Source of the DNA: Rhizomucor pusillus
Lineage: Eukaryota > Mucoromycota > Mucoromycetes > Mucorales > Lichtheimiaceae
Assembly: GCA_900175165.2 (NCBI GenBank)
Contig: FWWN02000359.1
Coordinates: 1 to 64,000, forward strand
Length of the DNA stretch: 64,000 nucleotides
Direction of reading: 5' to 3'
This document shows positions 1-13,079 of this stretch, in pieces. The notes beneath the pieces were generated by a model. That model did no database searches. It was given only the letters and a program-made list of their open reading frames with translations, and had not been told where the DNA came from. The position numbers and the translations under genes were made by a program. Positions within the stretch are counted from its first letter, which is position 1, and each line of letters begins with the position of its first letter.

Positions 1-440
1 TGAAAGGTGAGACGAACAAGGTTGCCCAGCTGTCGTCTTTTTTCTACTGTTCGAAAGAAGTCAGGAACCCGCCGCTCTCCGTCGTCCAGAAAAGGCAAAT
101 TTCACCCTCAGAGTACCCGAGTTTTCAAAACCCATGGCCCATATAATTTCAATTGAATGATCGTATAACATGCACTTAAATGCATAAGCATTCAAACTAC
201 ATGCATGTGCGTTTTCTATTTTTTAACATGCCAAAAATTAAAGTATGTCACGAGCGTATAAATGCGACCATTCAATCCATTGTAGATCCTCAAAATGCAG
301 TGAAGCAGGACTTCGCTTCCCGCCCGCGGCGCTTTTTTTCTCTTCCCTTTGATGGACATTGTTGAAATGTGGTCTATTTACAATAGGAAAACAGCTAGTA
401 TATAATATTATAGAAGGGAGAGCAAGGCGTCTGGAGATTA

Positions 441-3400
441 TTAAAATCCAGCACCTGCCATGGTAGTGTTGAAATGTACAGTCTGGTCGATCACCATAGC
501 ATCGACGCCATATTTCTCTTGAATAGATCGATACCGTGAATCCGAGTTTTCATCACCAAGAGTAACCAGGATAAGCCCGCTTTCTTTGATATTCTTTATC
601 AAGGATGGTACTTTGACCTATAAAGCGGCAGTGTTAGCGCAATAGTTGTGTGAAAAAAAAAAAGAAAAAACATGATATTTACCAAAGGCAGGGCCTCGCA
701 AATAACACCCAATAAATTATTTCTTTTTGCAAATTTTACGGCTTCCTTGAGCGAAGAAGATCGAATATCTTGCTCATCCTTGTTTCTGTGGATCACTGCA
801 TCCTCTTCGCCCTCAGGAGCCTTTCTCTTGACTCCTCTTTGAGTCTTCGACTTGTCGAAACCGCAGTGGCTGCTAAAGAAGACAGCATCTATGTTTCAAG
901 TCAGCACAAAAGTGCAAGTTACTCTGCATCTAGAATACTTACAATTTGGTTGTTTCCAATTAATGACAGTACATATAGCAGGATTAAATGAAGAGAAGAA
1001 TATACTGGAAGTAGTGGAGTCGGCAGGTAGTGATCTGACGTGTTCGTAAACGCATTGGAGGACAGCATCAACAAAGGTGTTTCGATCCGCAATATTTGAG
1101 AAGGAGTGCATGCCCATTTCTCGCACAGATGGATATTTGAGTTCGATGTGCATTCCCATACCAGATGGCAAACCCTAACAAAGACTGTATCAGCTTCCGT
1201 TCTTAACAGCATATTTGGGCCAGATGTTACCTTTAGCACCTGTTTTAACGACAGGAAAGACGGATTATCGCTCAGCTTTTGAATAATCATGCTGTTACCG
1301 GTGATAGGGCAATCTTTAAGTTGCTTAGAAAAGTCACTGCGGTGCTTTTCTAGCAGCTTTTCACCAACTTGGCAGTATTGGCTGTATGTAAGATCGGAAA
1401 CCGCCAAGTCCAATCCCTCAAACGGCACAAACCAGTTTGCGAAAACTACCGGAATGTGGTCCTTTGTCAGTTGTACAACTACTCGAACGTAGTCGCCAGA
1501 AAGCGAAGATGCTGTGATAAAGGATGGTAGAGTTACAGACGATGGAGCAACGCTGCCAGCTGCCGAAATAGGAGGAGTTGATCCTTGATGTGTCAAGGCG
1601 GGTTCGGGTGTCAAGCGCTGCTGGGTTGTTGAAGACGCTGACGGCATAATGGTGTTTGTCGATTTCCAATATGTTTCAATACGACCTCCTATTTCTAGCT
1701 GCACGCCGCAAAAGGGTTTCACGACCGAGTAATCATAGGAAAGTTCTCCAACAACCTTGAGGTGACTGTCCAACAGTGGTACCGTACGGTGTCCTTCTAG
1801 GATCTTGAAGTCTGTGTTTGCAAATGTCTCTGGTAAAGCAACTCCTTTGCCGATCACTTTTGAACCGAATGTTGCAAAGATGTCAAATTCCAGTAAAAAG
1901 TCATCCAGTTTATCCACTTGGAAGCTAAATACGTCGCTGTCGTCAACCAAAGGTAAAATAACGCTGTGGGGTATCATGCCGCTGTCCGGTTTCGAAGTTA
2001 TGACGAGTTTGAGAGAGGAAATTTGTGTATTGTCATAAAGACGAATTGGTGACTGTCGTAAACTGATTTGTACTTGATACTTTCGATCAAGATAGCTGTG
2101 ACCATAGATACGGAATGGAATGATAGGTGGTGGCAGTGAGAGTGACGGTATAGCATCTAATTCGTGGTCCATATCCGTTGTTGTTTCCGCTTCGGTACTC
2201 GCCGCCGTGCTCTCCATCTTTTCTGGTTCATCGTGGACGGGCTCCACTTCACAGCCTGCGTCAATCAAAAGTTGGATGCATTCCATTTGCCCTTCCCAAG
2301 TTGCATAGTACAGCGGTGTTTTGCCGTACTCGTCTTTTACATTGACTTTGCAGCCGGCCTCGATCAAGATACGAACGCATTCAGCGTGACCGTCGCTTGC
2401 TGCCCAAAACAGTGGCGTCCAGGAATTATACTTGTCCGGTACATCCAGATCTTCACGGTTTTGCGCCAACACACGGCAGAGTTCCACGTGCCCCTGGCGA
2501 GCGGCCAAATGTAGCGGATACAAGGATTCTGCGTTTGGTAGATTTTTGGCACCTCGCTGGTACAGCATCAATGCAATTTCGGTTTGTCCATAATAGCAAG
2601 CAAGTGAAAGTGGTATACGGTCGCTTTCATGTCTTGGCTCGATATCAGCTCCTGCCTGCAGTAGGATATCTACGCACGCGACATGTCCGTTGATGATTGC
2701 ATAGATCAATGGGCTGTAACCGTCGTGATCTCGGGACTCAATGTCCGATTGTTGGGTCAGTAAAAACGAGACGCAGTCGCTGAAACCTCTCATGGTCGCG
2801 TAATGCAAAGCCGTTCGCCCATATGCATCTGTCGCGCGGACTGCAGCGCCGTGCTGGGTACATAGTTGCAGTACATCTAATCGTCCAGTCATGGCAGCAA
2901 CGTGTACAGACGATCTCTCGTTGATATCGTCAACGTATTCAAAGTTCACGAGACCTGTCTCGATCAGAATGTCGATTATTTCGCGGGGAGCTTCGGAACA
3001 GGCATGCCAGAATACACGAGACATTAGATCGCGATCGTTAGGAGATGGATGCTGTTTGCAGCGTTCGAGAGCTTCCCGCACGAGTGGCACCTGTCCACTC
3101 GACACAGCCTTAACAAGCTCTATTTCGTGGTCATCGATAACGTCATCTGAGGAAGTTTGCTCTTGGGGTGGCGGAGGCGCGGTTGATGTGGGAGTTACAG
3201 GAATTCCAGCCTGGATGTTAGAAAGCTCGATGCGGTTTGCTGATGCAATGTCGGCAAGTTCGCAAAGGAATTGTGTGTTGAAACATGGTTGGATGTCTAT
3301 CTGCCGAGAAAGGTACAGTTCTTTGGTCGTCGATTTCGAGCGTTTATCCCATTTCTTTAGAATTTTCCGGAAACCTTCGTTGTTCAATTCCACATATTTC

Positions 3401-3998
3401 TAAAAGAGAGAAAAATGCATCATGAATTTAAAATAGTCTTTAATCATATACCTATCTTTTCCTTCCTTACCTGAATCTTGTTGAGTTCCTGCTCAAATTG
3501 TATAAAGGCTTCCTGAATGGCATTGAACAGCGTGGACGCATGCTTCAATCGACGAGTATCGGTCTGCAGAATCTTCTTCTTATCGACTAGCGTTCGCAAT
3601 CGTACTTTAAGCTCATTTTCTTTTTGAAGATAAAACGAGTTTATCTGGATATGTTGTAACTTTAGGCTGGCGTTCGAATTAATGTATGTGCCATTGACCT
3701 CGTACCTTTTCGAGTTCGCGTTCGAGCTTAAAAAAGAAAGCAGCCTTGCGAGACTGAAGCAACTTTGACCGATCGTCTTCTCCCAACACTGCAGCTCCAC
3801 CGGTACCCTCATTCAACTCGCTGTTTGGTGTCTTGATTGCAGAGTTTATGAGCTTTTTCAGTCCTTTGTAGTCAAGGTAGTGTGCGCTCCATTCTGCAAA
3901 TTGTTGGCTTTGAATTTGCTTGCCAAACTATTCGATCGAGTGGTTGGTTAGTTGATTGGAGAAAGATCTTCCAATATTTCGTGCCACAGTACCTTCAT
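441..3998 (-). CDS. PHO81: Pho81/NUC-2-like SPX-ankyrin-GDPD regulator
   Basis: Seven coding exons: 3998-3993, 3927-3706, 3644-3471, 3399-1231, 1174-943, 888-683, 617-441; 1061 aa. The order is an N-terminal SPX domain (starts MKFGKQIQ; basic 'LDYKGLKKLI' helix; residues 1 to about 190), several ankyrin repeats (e.g. DAYGRTALHYATMRG, DEYGKTPLYYATWEG), then a C-terminal glycerophosphodiesterase-like domain ending in NWKQPN..VFFSSHCG. This architecture and length are those of Pho81/NUC-2, the CDK inhibitor of phosphate-starvation signalling; SPX domains bind inositol pyrophosphates. The GDPD part looks catalytically dead: the expected E-x-D metal site and the HD pair read RVVVQLTKD and VVFANW. 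The start is a 6-nt exon (ATGAAG) before a 65-nt intron, chosen because MK completes the conserved MKFGK. Confident in family; regulation not visible. Confidence 0.93.
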
Positions 3999-4348
3999 GA
4001 GAGGTTGAAACTGGCCAAGGGTGCGGTAAACGTAAAGCGTAGAGTTAAAATTGCCTTAGCCTGCGTGAAAAAGAAAGGTAGATTTGCTTGAGCTTCAAAC
4101 GGCGACTCAATTGCGGCCACACGTGGACTCAACACTGGTGGTGAGTCGCTGATCCCTTCCTATAAGGTACGCGATGGGACCAAGTTTTTGTCTGCTGTCA
4201 TTTTTTCTCAAAATTCTTATAGATACACTTGCAAATATTGTCATGCTCGAACTCAAGTGATGAAACATTGGATATCCCAAATAATTTCCCGTTGTAATAA
4301 CATACAGAACCGAAAGCACGGGTATATTACATTATTGTATTTTTACTA
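3999..4348. other. Intergenic, Pho81-like 5' side to CDA 3' side
   Basis: About 350 bp upstream of the Pho81-like gene and downstream of the chitin deacetylase. Only short open frames without domain character; no RNA gene or repeat recognised. Confidence 0.5.
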
Positions 4349-5716
4349 TTACAAAAGGAGGTGGGCGGCGAGACCTGCAGCAGCAGTGGCAAAGACAATG
4401 GCAGGTGCGTGAGCGGCAGCGCCAGACTGTGTGTTGGCAGTAGCATTGTCAGCAACTGCCTGTCCCGAAGGAGAAGAAGAAGAGCTACCAGCAGCAGTAC
4501 CAGAGGCCTTTGCAGAGGAAGAGGAAGAAGAGCTGGCATTAGAGGTGGAGCTGTTGCCACCAAAGCCCTTGAAGGAAATAGTCTTCTCCATGTATGGGTA
4601 AGTGATGTTCATGCAAGTAGCAACGTCAACGACGTTCTTGTAGGCCTTCTTGATCTTGGGGATATAGTCCACAGCGAGCTGCATGGTAGTGTTGTTGATC
4701 TCGTGGCTCAAGACAATGTTGCCACTGTTCTTGAAAGTACCGTTGGTGCCCATCTGGATAAAGTCTTCGTAGTTCTTTTGAATGGTAGACATGGGCTCAG
4801 AGACACCAGCAGCCCAATCGTCAGTATCCAAGTTCCAGAGAATGGTAGTCAAGTTCAATTGGGTGGCAATCCAACGGACACGGTCATCAACATCACCGAA
4901 AGCCTAAAATAAAAGAAAAAAGTAGGTGAGTTTTTTCGTAACATAAAAAGCATTTTTGCTGCTACGTACAGGACGCCAGTAACGGGGAGTGACACCAGTG
5001 ATAGCCTTGATGATCTTTTGGGTGTAGTACAATTCAGCCAAAACTTCTTCGTTGGTAAGAGTGGTCATCAAACCGTGACTCCAAGTATGCTGAGCAATGT
5101 GGTGACCGTCCTTGATACCACGCTGAGCACCGTAGGGCCAGTTTAGGACGTTCGAACCAATGTAGAACATTGTAGCCTTGAGCTTCTGCTGCTCCAAGTA
5201 GTCGTAGAAAGCATTGTGGGAGCAGTTGGGACCGTCATCGTAGGTCAAACCCCAAGTTTCGGGCTCAGGACATTCATAGATATCCTCATTGATGTTGGGG
5301 TGTTTGGGCTTGGTGCACATGGAGGCACTCCACCAGCAGTCGGGATCTTTGGAGGAGTCGTAACCAGTCATGTCAAGGGCACCGTTGACAGCCTTGCGGA
5401 CGGGAATGTTTGGAGCGCTCTTCCAGTCAATTGAGTTGTAGAGAGCAGTAAACTCGGCTGACTTGTTGATGCCATTGGAAGTAGCGACATCCCAAGAAGT
5501 GGGCCATTCCTTGGGGTCGTACTTGAAGAAGGAAGAGGGATCATACCAGGTGCACTCGGTGTTTTCGTTGTAGGATGTAGTCTGAGGGATGGAAGGGATG
5601 GTGATGTTGAGAGGGTCAACATTGGAGGAGAAGGACTTCCAGTATTCCTGAGCGGCGTTAGCCATTCCAGCTGCCTGGACAATGGCAAGCGCAAGTGAGA
5701 GCTGCTTCAAGTACAT
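4349..5716 (-). CDS. Chitin deacetylase, secreted and probably GPI-anchored
   Basis: Two exons (5716-4970, 4903-4349), 433 aa. Polysaccharide deacetylase (NodB, CE4) that removes acetyl groups from chitin to make chitosan, a main wall polymer of Mucoromycota. Visible motifs: motif 1 TYDDGP (about 158-163), motif 2 H-x4-H in HHIAQHTWSH (about 205-214), motif 3 RYWRPAFGDVDDRVRW across the splice junction, DTDDW and the late VLSHE. The N-terminus MYLKQLSLALAIVQAAGMANA is a signal peptide. The tail is Ser/Ala-rich and ends in a hydrophobic stretch (IVFATAAAGLAAHLLL), as for a GPI anchor. Motif 3 reads RPAFGD where many family members have RPPxGD or RPPYGD. A TATA box lies 115 nt upstream. Length and layout match Mucor/Rhizopus chitin deacetylases; specificity versus other polymers is inferred. 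Confidence 0.95.
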
Positions 5717-5830
5717 CGAGAGAAGACGTCGAATGAAAGGACAGGGGCTGGGTTTTTAGAGAAAGGAGCGGCGTAGAAGATGTAGAGGTTAAAGAAAAGA
5801 GGGGTGTATCCATCTGTCGACAATGGCAGC

Positions 5831-5838
5831 CTTTTATA
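5831..5838 (-). promoter_or_regulatory. TATA box of the chitin deacetylase
   Basis: On the minus strand the sequence reads TATAAAAG, 115 nt before the chitin deacetylase ATG and in a pyrimidine-rich leader. A clear consensus TATA element; other promoters in the window lack an equally good one. Confidence 0.6.
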
Positions 5839-6870
5839 TCCTGTCGAAAAGTTTTGGCGGGGTCTTCTTTCGTTTCGTTTCAACATTACCATGTCGGGTC
5901 AATATTGCCTGTGCGACCATTATCCTGCTGTATGACAGCCCGGCTGTGCGTTACCCAGAGTTGTCCAAATATTTTTCCAAATCCATAAACGAGCAACGTG
6001 GAGGCGCCTAAATTTTCCAACTAAGGTAAATTTATAGATCTCGAGCTAGCGTCGTTGCACTTAGCAAATACTTGTGCATAGCGTTTCCACATAGCAAGCT
6101 CGTCATCCTCTTTTCTTCTTTTTGAGTTTATTCTTCCGGGTTCGTAATCTGATCGACAGAGGTTACCAAGAGCGGGAAGTTGCAATACACCGGGTATGCA
6201 CAATTGCCCGCTGTGGGATGCTTGTGTTACGCGGAGTGCACAGTCAGTAGCGGCGACGAGTAAATTCAGGGATCCGAGCACGCTTTCTCATTTGCAGCAA
6301 CCTTAATAACTAGCTGTGCTCTCAGTTGCTTGTACACGTTTCTGCAGTCGGGAATCCCGCTCTTCCTAAAAATAAGTAATGTCATATCAGAACTGCTCCT
6401 TCTATTCAATCATTTGAATGCAACAGCAAAGTTAAGAACATGGTCACGCAGCCGTGGAGCAATTGAAGCAGTAAAAAAGAGTATGTATTATTCTACGCAA
6501 TCTAAAATTCCCAGAAGAAACGGCGTGATCAATTCGGGTGCGTGGGTGTGTGCAAAGCATAAGGAACGCAATTGGGCTTTGTTACGATCTCATTTCCAGA
6601 AATTGCCAATCTTATTATCACTGGCTTATTTTTGGGACGAGATACAAAATTCACCACAGCTTTGGCGCATTTCTCATCAGCAAGGCTGAGGTATCTCTTA
6701 CATACATGCTCTGTATCAATTGCAGCCTGCGCGATCTAATTCTAGGACGTGATTGAACATTACAGGCTACCGCGACGCATCTAGTCTTTTTTCGGTGAAC
6801 TGAGAGTGCTACTGGTTCTTCTGTATTCGTTTAATTTACAAAGAACAAATTCAAACTTTATTGCGACGAT
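5839..6870. other. Intergenic, no gene seen
   Basis: About 1 kb between the chitin deacetylase promoter and the 3' end of the RhoGEF gene. Open frames at 6021-6281 and 6330-6689 have no recognisable domain, splice structure or conserved start. Presumably promoter and UTR sequence. Confidence 0.5.
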
Positions 6871-9061
6871 CTATAAAACTGTGGACTCGTTTCCAGCCGT
6901 CGTGCCCAAAGAGTACGCGCTGGCGTTAGGACTGAACGAAGGCGAAGACCTGCGGCAATGCTGAGCTTGGACGTTCTTCATATGCATCCACCACTGATGT
7001 TTTTCCTCAGTAGTTGGTGCTTCCAGTAGTATGCGCCGGATACCGAGACCTGCGATGGTGCACATAAACTGTGTAGGATGCTCGTCGTATTGCTGTCCTG
7101 TCGTGCTCTTCGTCGTCGTCTCTGCTTTCATACTCTGAGTACTGCCAACACGGCTGCTGTTGCTGCGACATAGCTGTGAGAACAATGCAGAGTGGAATTT
7201 GATGCTTGCACCAGCAGTTTCTGGGGCTCGCAGCACTGTCTTTTCAATATGGGTCACTTGTCCAACGCCGTTGTTTGCCACCTTGAAATATGTATCTGAA
7301 TCCACTCCGTAACATCTCTGCGGCGCATACCCCCAAAGCTGCGATGTAGTGCTTGATGCCTTGCACGCTTTCCTGGAACAAACCTGGATTTTTCACGTCG
7401 CTTAGAAAGCCAGTAGAATTTTCTTTTCGCTATCCATTATCTTCACCTTTGCGAAAAGAACCATATCGTTGAAAAGAAATACGTAAACGTCCTTCTCCTT
7501 TTTGGTCCAATTGAAGCTTTTGAGTGAGACTGGACTGGAAGATAGTGTGTCGGTTGGCGAGTGGAGATCTGATATAAACTCGCTATCCGGATTAGAGATG
7601 ATTTTCAAAGGGCCTTCGTAGACCAGACGCCGGTCAGGGTCTGCTAGAGTGATAGGCTTCGGAGCAGTCTAATAAAAATCGCACATTTTGCAAGTTATTA
7701 CTGCTCTGCCCCACCCCCATCCTCTATCAATATCTTACATCAAGCCCGTCTATGCGCGTAACCAGTTCTTCCAGACGTCTGTGGCGCTCTATTCGCTGCT
7801 TGTAGCTCTCGATCGCCCTGAGAATCTCGTCCATGTCGTTCATGCAATCCTCGTGCGCTTTACACATGGGATCTTGCTTGTCAAAAGTTTCTGCCATGCT
7901 TTTAAAGAATAGTGGATACTTCATTAGACGCTGGATTGGTTTTAGCAAATATGACTGAAGTGTAAGGTTCCTGACTTGAGGCAGCTCTGAGCGTGTCTAG
8001 AGAGAAAGTGCGTGTTATTTCCGAGGTTGAATATAAGCTAGACGATAGATCTATGCTGTAATACCTGGACGAATCGTCCGAGTTGCTGCATGATGGTATC
8101 TTCGTCAGCGTCGCATTGCGCTCGCAAAGCACGATCGATAATGTGATTAGCAACCTCAAAAGTCGCAAAGTATTCTTGGTAGCAATCCCGAAAATGTATT
8201 GACTGCAACAATTTTAAGTTATTAGAAGCTCCATAATGATTGCTATCGAGCACTAGACCTTACGTATTGTCTAAATTGCTCGATTATTGTATGCAGAATG
8301 GGATGCTGCTCTGCCTGGCGTAACCGCATATCCTTAAGCATTTCCACATGAAGCGCTGCGATCTTTTCCAGGTTATTGAACATAAGGCGCAAATAATTTG
8401 GCAGCAATTCCCATCGACATGCATCTCTTGTAAAGATCTAAAGAACAATGCGGGTTACCTGTCAGCAATGAAGCGATGGATACCATCACAAAAATATCTG
8501 TGGAATTTTTTCATGCCTTACATATTGGATCATCTCCAAGTCGTTAACGTACGTCTGCTCTGTCACGATCAATTCATGCACCAACTCCTGGTACTGTATC
8601 TCCTCTGACGACATGTCGAGAAATTCGAGCTCTTGAGCAGTGAGTGTGCCTCTCCAGGAACTCGAGAACTCGACAGGGCTCGGCTGCTGCTCGGAACATT
8701 CTTCTTCTTGCCCAAGCGCAGTGTCGCAAGCCATTGAGCTGGTTTTTTCCTTTCCTTTGTCTTCTTCCGTCACGCAAAGCGTAGCCGCGTCTGCAAGTGA
8801 TACCTGCAATGATCTGCTGCTGCTCATCAACAATCTGCCTTGGACGTATGGGTGCATCGGCGGAATGTCGCGTCGAAGTATAATCGATGATTTGTCGATC
8901 GTCTTTTTCGTCTTGCCGAGTTGCTTCAACGTCATGGTTGCTACTCTGCTCTTAAAAAAATCGCCTGCCCGTTTGGCGATCTTGGAAGTACTGCTTTTCG
9001 ATATTCCAGTGGACGGAAGCGACTCGCGAATTGCCCTTGTTGTTTCAATTTGCTTGACCAT
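6871..9061 (-). CDS. RhoGEF (Dbl-homology plus PH domain) protein
   Basis: Six exons: 9061-8522, 8437-8264, 8202-8065, 7996-7739, 7668-7447, 7383-6871; 614 aa. A guanine-nucleotide exchange factor for Rho-family GTPases. The DH domain begins at YQELVHELIVTEQTYVNDLE (about residue 160) and carries the signature YLLKPIQRLMKYPLFF in exon 4. A PH domain follows (LVYEGPL..., then VYVFLFNDMVLFAK, LWGYAPQRCY). The N-terminal 150 residues are basic and low in complexity. All five introns join in phase; the PH-loop intron (7446-7384) removes an in-frame stop. It probably acts at the plasma membrane upstream of Rho1/Cdc42-type GTPases, which in turn activate PKC through HR1 repeats like those of the PKC at 59-63 kb; that functional link is inference. 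The specific GTPase is unknown. Confidence 0.9.
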
Positions 9062-9749
9062 GATGGCTGTACCGTAAAAAGTATAAAATGCGAAAACAGA
9101 AGTAGAGTTTGATAAAAATAAATTAAGAGGGTTTTATCTAGCGGATATGTAACAACAAGCTTGAAGGCTTGAACGAATGGGATGCAGGTTACAATGACAC
9201 GACGGATATTGATCTTTCAAGTTTATCGTACTTTGTCAAAATCTGGCTTTCGAATGGAGAGGAAAAATGGGTGCTCGAAAATTACCGATCATTTCGAGCA
9301 AAGACTTTATATACAAGCAGTCAGGTTTGCAAGCTCTTTCTGCATGCTTCGGTAGTTATTAACCACAATATATCTTCCTCTGGGATACCACAGCTGCAAC
9401 CGTCAGCATTACACAGATTATCTCTTATGTCGTTCAAGAATCGTGCACATGTCTTTAATCCTGCCTTTACAGTTCTTGGCAAAAGATTAATGCCGTTCTC
9501 GTATAGTGTTAAGTGACATCAATGTAATCTATAGATCAACGTGTAATCTCGATAGCGAAAAAGATGTATATTTACATGATATGTTGCTATTTACAAGTAC
9601 GACGTGAGAAGATTCTGACGACTAGGTAAAGAGATGGGTGGCGAGTTAGAACAGTGTTAAGTGACGTTCAGATGACTTTGTGCTGCGCGAGATTTGATTG
9701 CCTATTGATGGGTTTAGTGCCCAAGGATTGAATATCGAATCCTGCTTTT
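9062..9749. other. Intergenic, no gene seen
   Basis: Contains the RhoGEF upstream region and the Mps1 3' region. The open frame at 9169-9516 has no domain similarity and is AT-rich; not called. Confidence 0.5.
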
Positions 9750-12700
9750 CTATACACCCACATCGAGCCTGCTTCTGAGGGCTGGATCATCTTTCCAGAA
9801 CCGCCCTGACTTTCCAGCCTCGTACGCCAGCTGCAGCATTTGTTCAAACGAAGTTTCGTTCATAAAAGAGACCTGCTTGGGCCGCAAGAATGGGTGCTCC
9901 AGTAGTTGAGGGATAGTCATCCGCTTCTTTGGATCTCTTTGTAGACACGACTGCATGACATCAAGCAAGTCCTGCTCTACTACCATTTCGGTCGTATGGG
10001 TATCATTAGAAGATGACGTTTTGCGACTTTTGCGAGAAATCGTTGTGGGAAATTCGATCTTGTGGCCAGGATCAGGAATGGCAGCCAACTTTTGCCACAG
10101 GTTCAGATGATGGAAAGGAGGCTTGCCATATACCATTTGATATAAAATGCATCCTAGAGACCAGACATCGCTGGGGCGTCCAAGCTGATACAATATAGTC
10201 AGTTACCATACGTCACACTCTGTTCCTCCACATACCTTAATGGATCCTTTTCCGTTTAGCTGGGATGAATCTTGGATTATAGCCTCCGGTGACATGTAAT
10301 TGATCGTTCCGACCTAAGAAAATGCCGATTATCTACCAGTTTCCAATGATCATAATTCAAATATTACCTGTTGTTCGCGATGGATGTTGGTTGTATCATT
10401 AGCGATCGCCTTGGCTATGCCAAAATCGATCAGCTTCAATGCACCATTTACGAGAATAAAATTTGCTGGTTTTAGATCAGAATGTACAATCTTCTGCTCA
10501 TGGATCTTTTCCACAGCTTGAAGCATCTGCAAAGCAGTTAGTCACATATTAATATGGTACGAAAATGCGACAATTACCTGCGCCCAGTAAACGCGAATGT
10601 AATGCATATTCGTCGGTTCTAACTTTTGTCTAGCCATCAAATGGGCCAGGTCAATCTGTCCAAGTTCCAAAATCTAGTAACACGTATAAATTAACGTCAG
10701 AAATAAATGGGAAGGGTAAAAATCAAAAGGACGTACCAGATGTATCCTTCGAGAACGTTGATCTATCTCGTAATCATGGAGTCGAACAATATGCTCATGG
10801 TCTCGAAGTCGTCTTAAAAGTTTGATTTCGTTCACGTAACCTTGAATGGCATGATCTTCTGCATTCTCAAGTGATATACGTTTCAAGGCAAACACATCGG
10901 ATAGTTCGTGAGAAACGACTCGATAAACTCTGCTGGTTCCACCGCGTCCAATTTCGCCCAAAATCGTGTAATGCTGTCCATTGAGCTAAGTGCAAGTAAA
11001 ATGTTAAACTTGGTGGTAGTAGGAATGTCGTGTAATTCCAGGATTTACCGTAAGAATTTCTTTTCCCGGTATGACTGGTTCCGAGTTGCGTGTTGTATCC
11101 TCCTTTGGACGACTTCTGAGATTTTCTTTCTCTGCCCATGCTTCTTTGTTTTTTATACTTTGTTGTAGTTGCTGGCGTTGCGCATGCAATGTTGAACCCA
11201 CTGCAGCAGGTTGTTTAAATACATCTTCATCTCGCATATTCTCAACAGAAGGTTTATGAACAGGTGAAACAACGCGATTTGTCTGTCGATTTAAATCATA
11301 TTCTACAAGCGACTGTTGCTGCACTTGCTGTTCTTGGTCGTCCTTTCTGTCCTGTGAAACCTCCAGTCGTCGAACATTATAATCTTCTGCTTGCTTTTGC
11401 GGGACTTCAGACGAGTGCATATGCAGATGTCCAGTTCGTGTCGATGATACAATATCACCGTTACTCGGCGATCTTCGTTCTGAAAAGCTATGCTGCTTCT
11501 TTGCAAGCAATTGATTCCTTAGTAAGTTTTCACATTGACGTATATTGATCTTTCGTATTACCAGTTGCACAGGCGATCGTTTGAGGGAATCGTATGAGGG
11601 TATCTCGGGCAGGCCGTATTTTTTAATGTCGCTCAAAGTCTTTCTCAGTGGATGGTCATTATCGTATATCTGAGATACTGTTGTCAGTAAGTGTAATAAG
11701 AGGATTGGTACTTGATATACCTCTTCTGATACTGATGTAGGTCGTGATGTGAACAATTCAGACTTTTGAGTTTCTGCTGGTAAAGTATGTCCGTTCGCTA
11801 TGCGATATCGTTTTGATGCATGGAATCCCACATCTTCAAATGCGCTAAGTGATGAACGTTCCCGTGACAATATCGTATCTGCTGAGTAAAGCTTACTTGC
11901 GGGTCCATTCAACATGCTCGCATTATCTTTTGCTCTGCTGGGTATCGCATCTGGGGAGGAGTCGGAAAGCACTGTAAACGTCGAGATAGGACTTTTGTCG
12001 TGGGTATAAGTATTTGGTTTATCGACACTCGTGCCGCGTGTGTGCTGACGAAGAACGTCCGAAGAAGATGACAATGATTCGTGATGATTTTGCTGATCTC
12101 GTGTAGGCCTTTCGGGATTGCTGCCTTTGTATCGAAAACGAGGAGGGGTAAACACTCTTCGCTTTGTTGGTGTAATCATGGATGATACGGTACTACCAGT
12201 TATCGTCAGTCAAACGTCAATCAGATGTGATTTAAAAGTTGCTTGCTTACGATGTTGCATCTGATATAAAATTTGGTCGGGTTACAGAAGGCGTCTGCAA
12301 GAAATTAGCAACGGTTACGACAAAGTAGTGTCATGAAATCACCAACCTTTCTGTTTTCAGAATACGCGCTGTTGAAAGACCAGTTGTTCGTAGAGTGTGT
12401 ACTTTCCAGTACGTTTGATGTTTCTCTGAATTTCGCATCAGTTGTTCCTGAATTGTCGATCTACCATGTTTGAGTTGGGCATCGTATTAGTTGCTGCTTA
12501 AGCGCATATATATTATTTCTGACCACCTCCTGATCCCCAAGATCCTCTTGTTGCGGTTCGAGACACCAAGTAGGAGGAGGAGACGCTGCACCGGAGGACG
12601 ATCTATCGTCGTTGGCCCCAGCCATTGTTGCATGGGGCGAAGGTAGGTTGGACAGCGCAAAAGCAGACTCTCCTGATTTCTCCCTTTGCAATGTCCGGTT

Positions 12701-12775
12701 ATGCAGTGCGAGGGCTGCCTCAGTCAATAAACTTGGCTGAGAGAGCCCGTCATTAGACATGGCGTCCAAAGTCAA
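9750..12775 (-). CDS. MPS1: Mps1/TTK-type dual-specificity kinase
   Basis: Ten exons: 12775-12527, 12460-12347, 12294-12251, 12192-11721, 11669-11049, 10985-10737, 10673-10578, 10526-10368, 10313-10236, 10184-9750; about 838 aa. Spindle-assembly-checkpoint and spindle-pole kinase. The C-terminal kinase has the Gly loop [21 protein letters not shown], a catalytic loop HSDLKPANF (HSD instead of HRD, as in Mps1/TTK), DFGIAK, and [12 protein letters not shown], followed by [20 protein letters not shown]; it ends at a short tail. The N-terminal half is low in complexity, as in the family. The first intron is uncertain: in-frame donors at 12526 (gtggtc) and 12523 (gtcaga) both remove the TAG at 12461-12463. 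A 51-nt intron (11720-11670) could be read through in frame. A start at 12760 is equally possible. Confidence 0.9.
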
Positions 12776-13079
12776 AAAGGCAATTTATTGAGGTAAAAGG
12801 GCAAAGCGCGAAAATCGTCCTGAACGCCTTGCGAGGTTTTAAGGTCAGATGCGTGTTTCTCAACAACAGTTGCTTAACGCTCATTGACGTATAGAATACG
12901 ACAAATGTCAATAGAGAATATAGACACAATATCAAGCGAACACACATGAAAATGAAAGAATGTCTATTTGTATTGAACAAAAAGGGTCAAGATGCATGAA
13001 GGATTGGCTAGTTGCTCGGCACCAGGCCAATCTTTTGAAGATGGCGATAAAAGGAAAAAGGGCAAAAAGAAATGACGAT

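Noticed and set aside
2891..3403. 170-aa open frame on the plus strand.
   Set aside because: Antisense to the ankyrin-repeat exon of the Pho81-like gene; no domain.
4361..4912. 183-aa open frame on the plus strand.
   Set aside because: Antisense to the Ser-rich, low-complexity 3' half of the chitin deacetylase; composition explains it.
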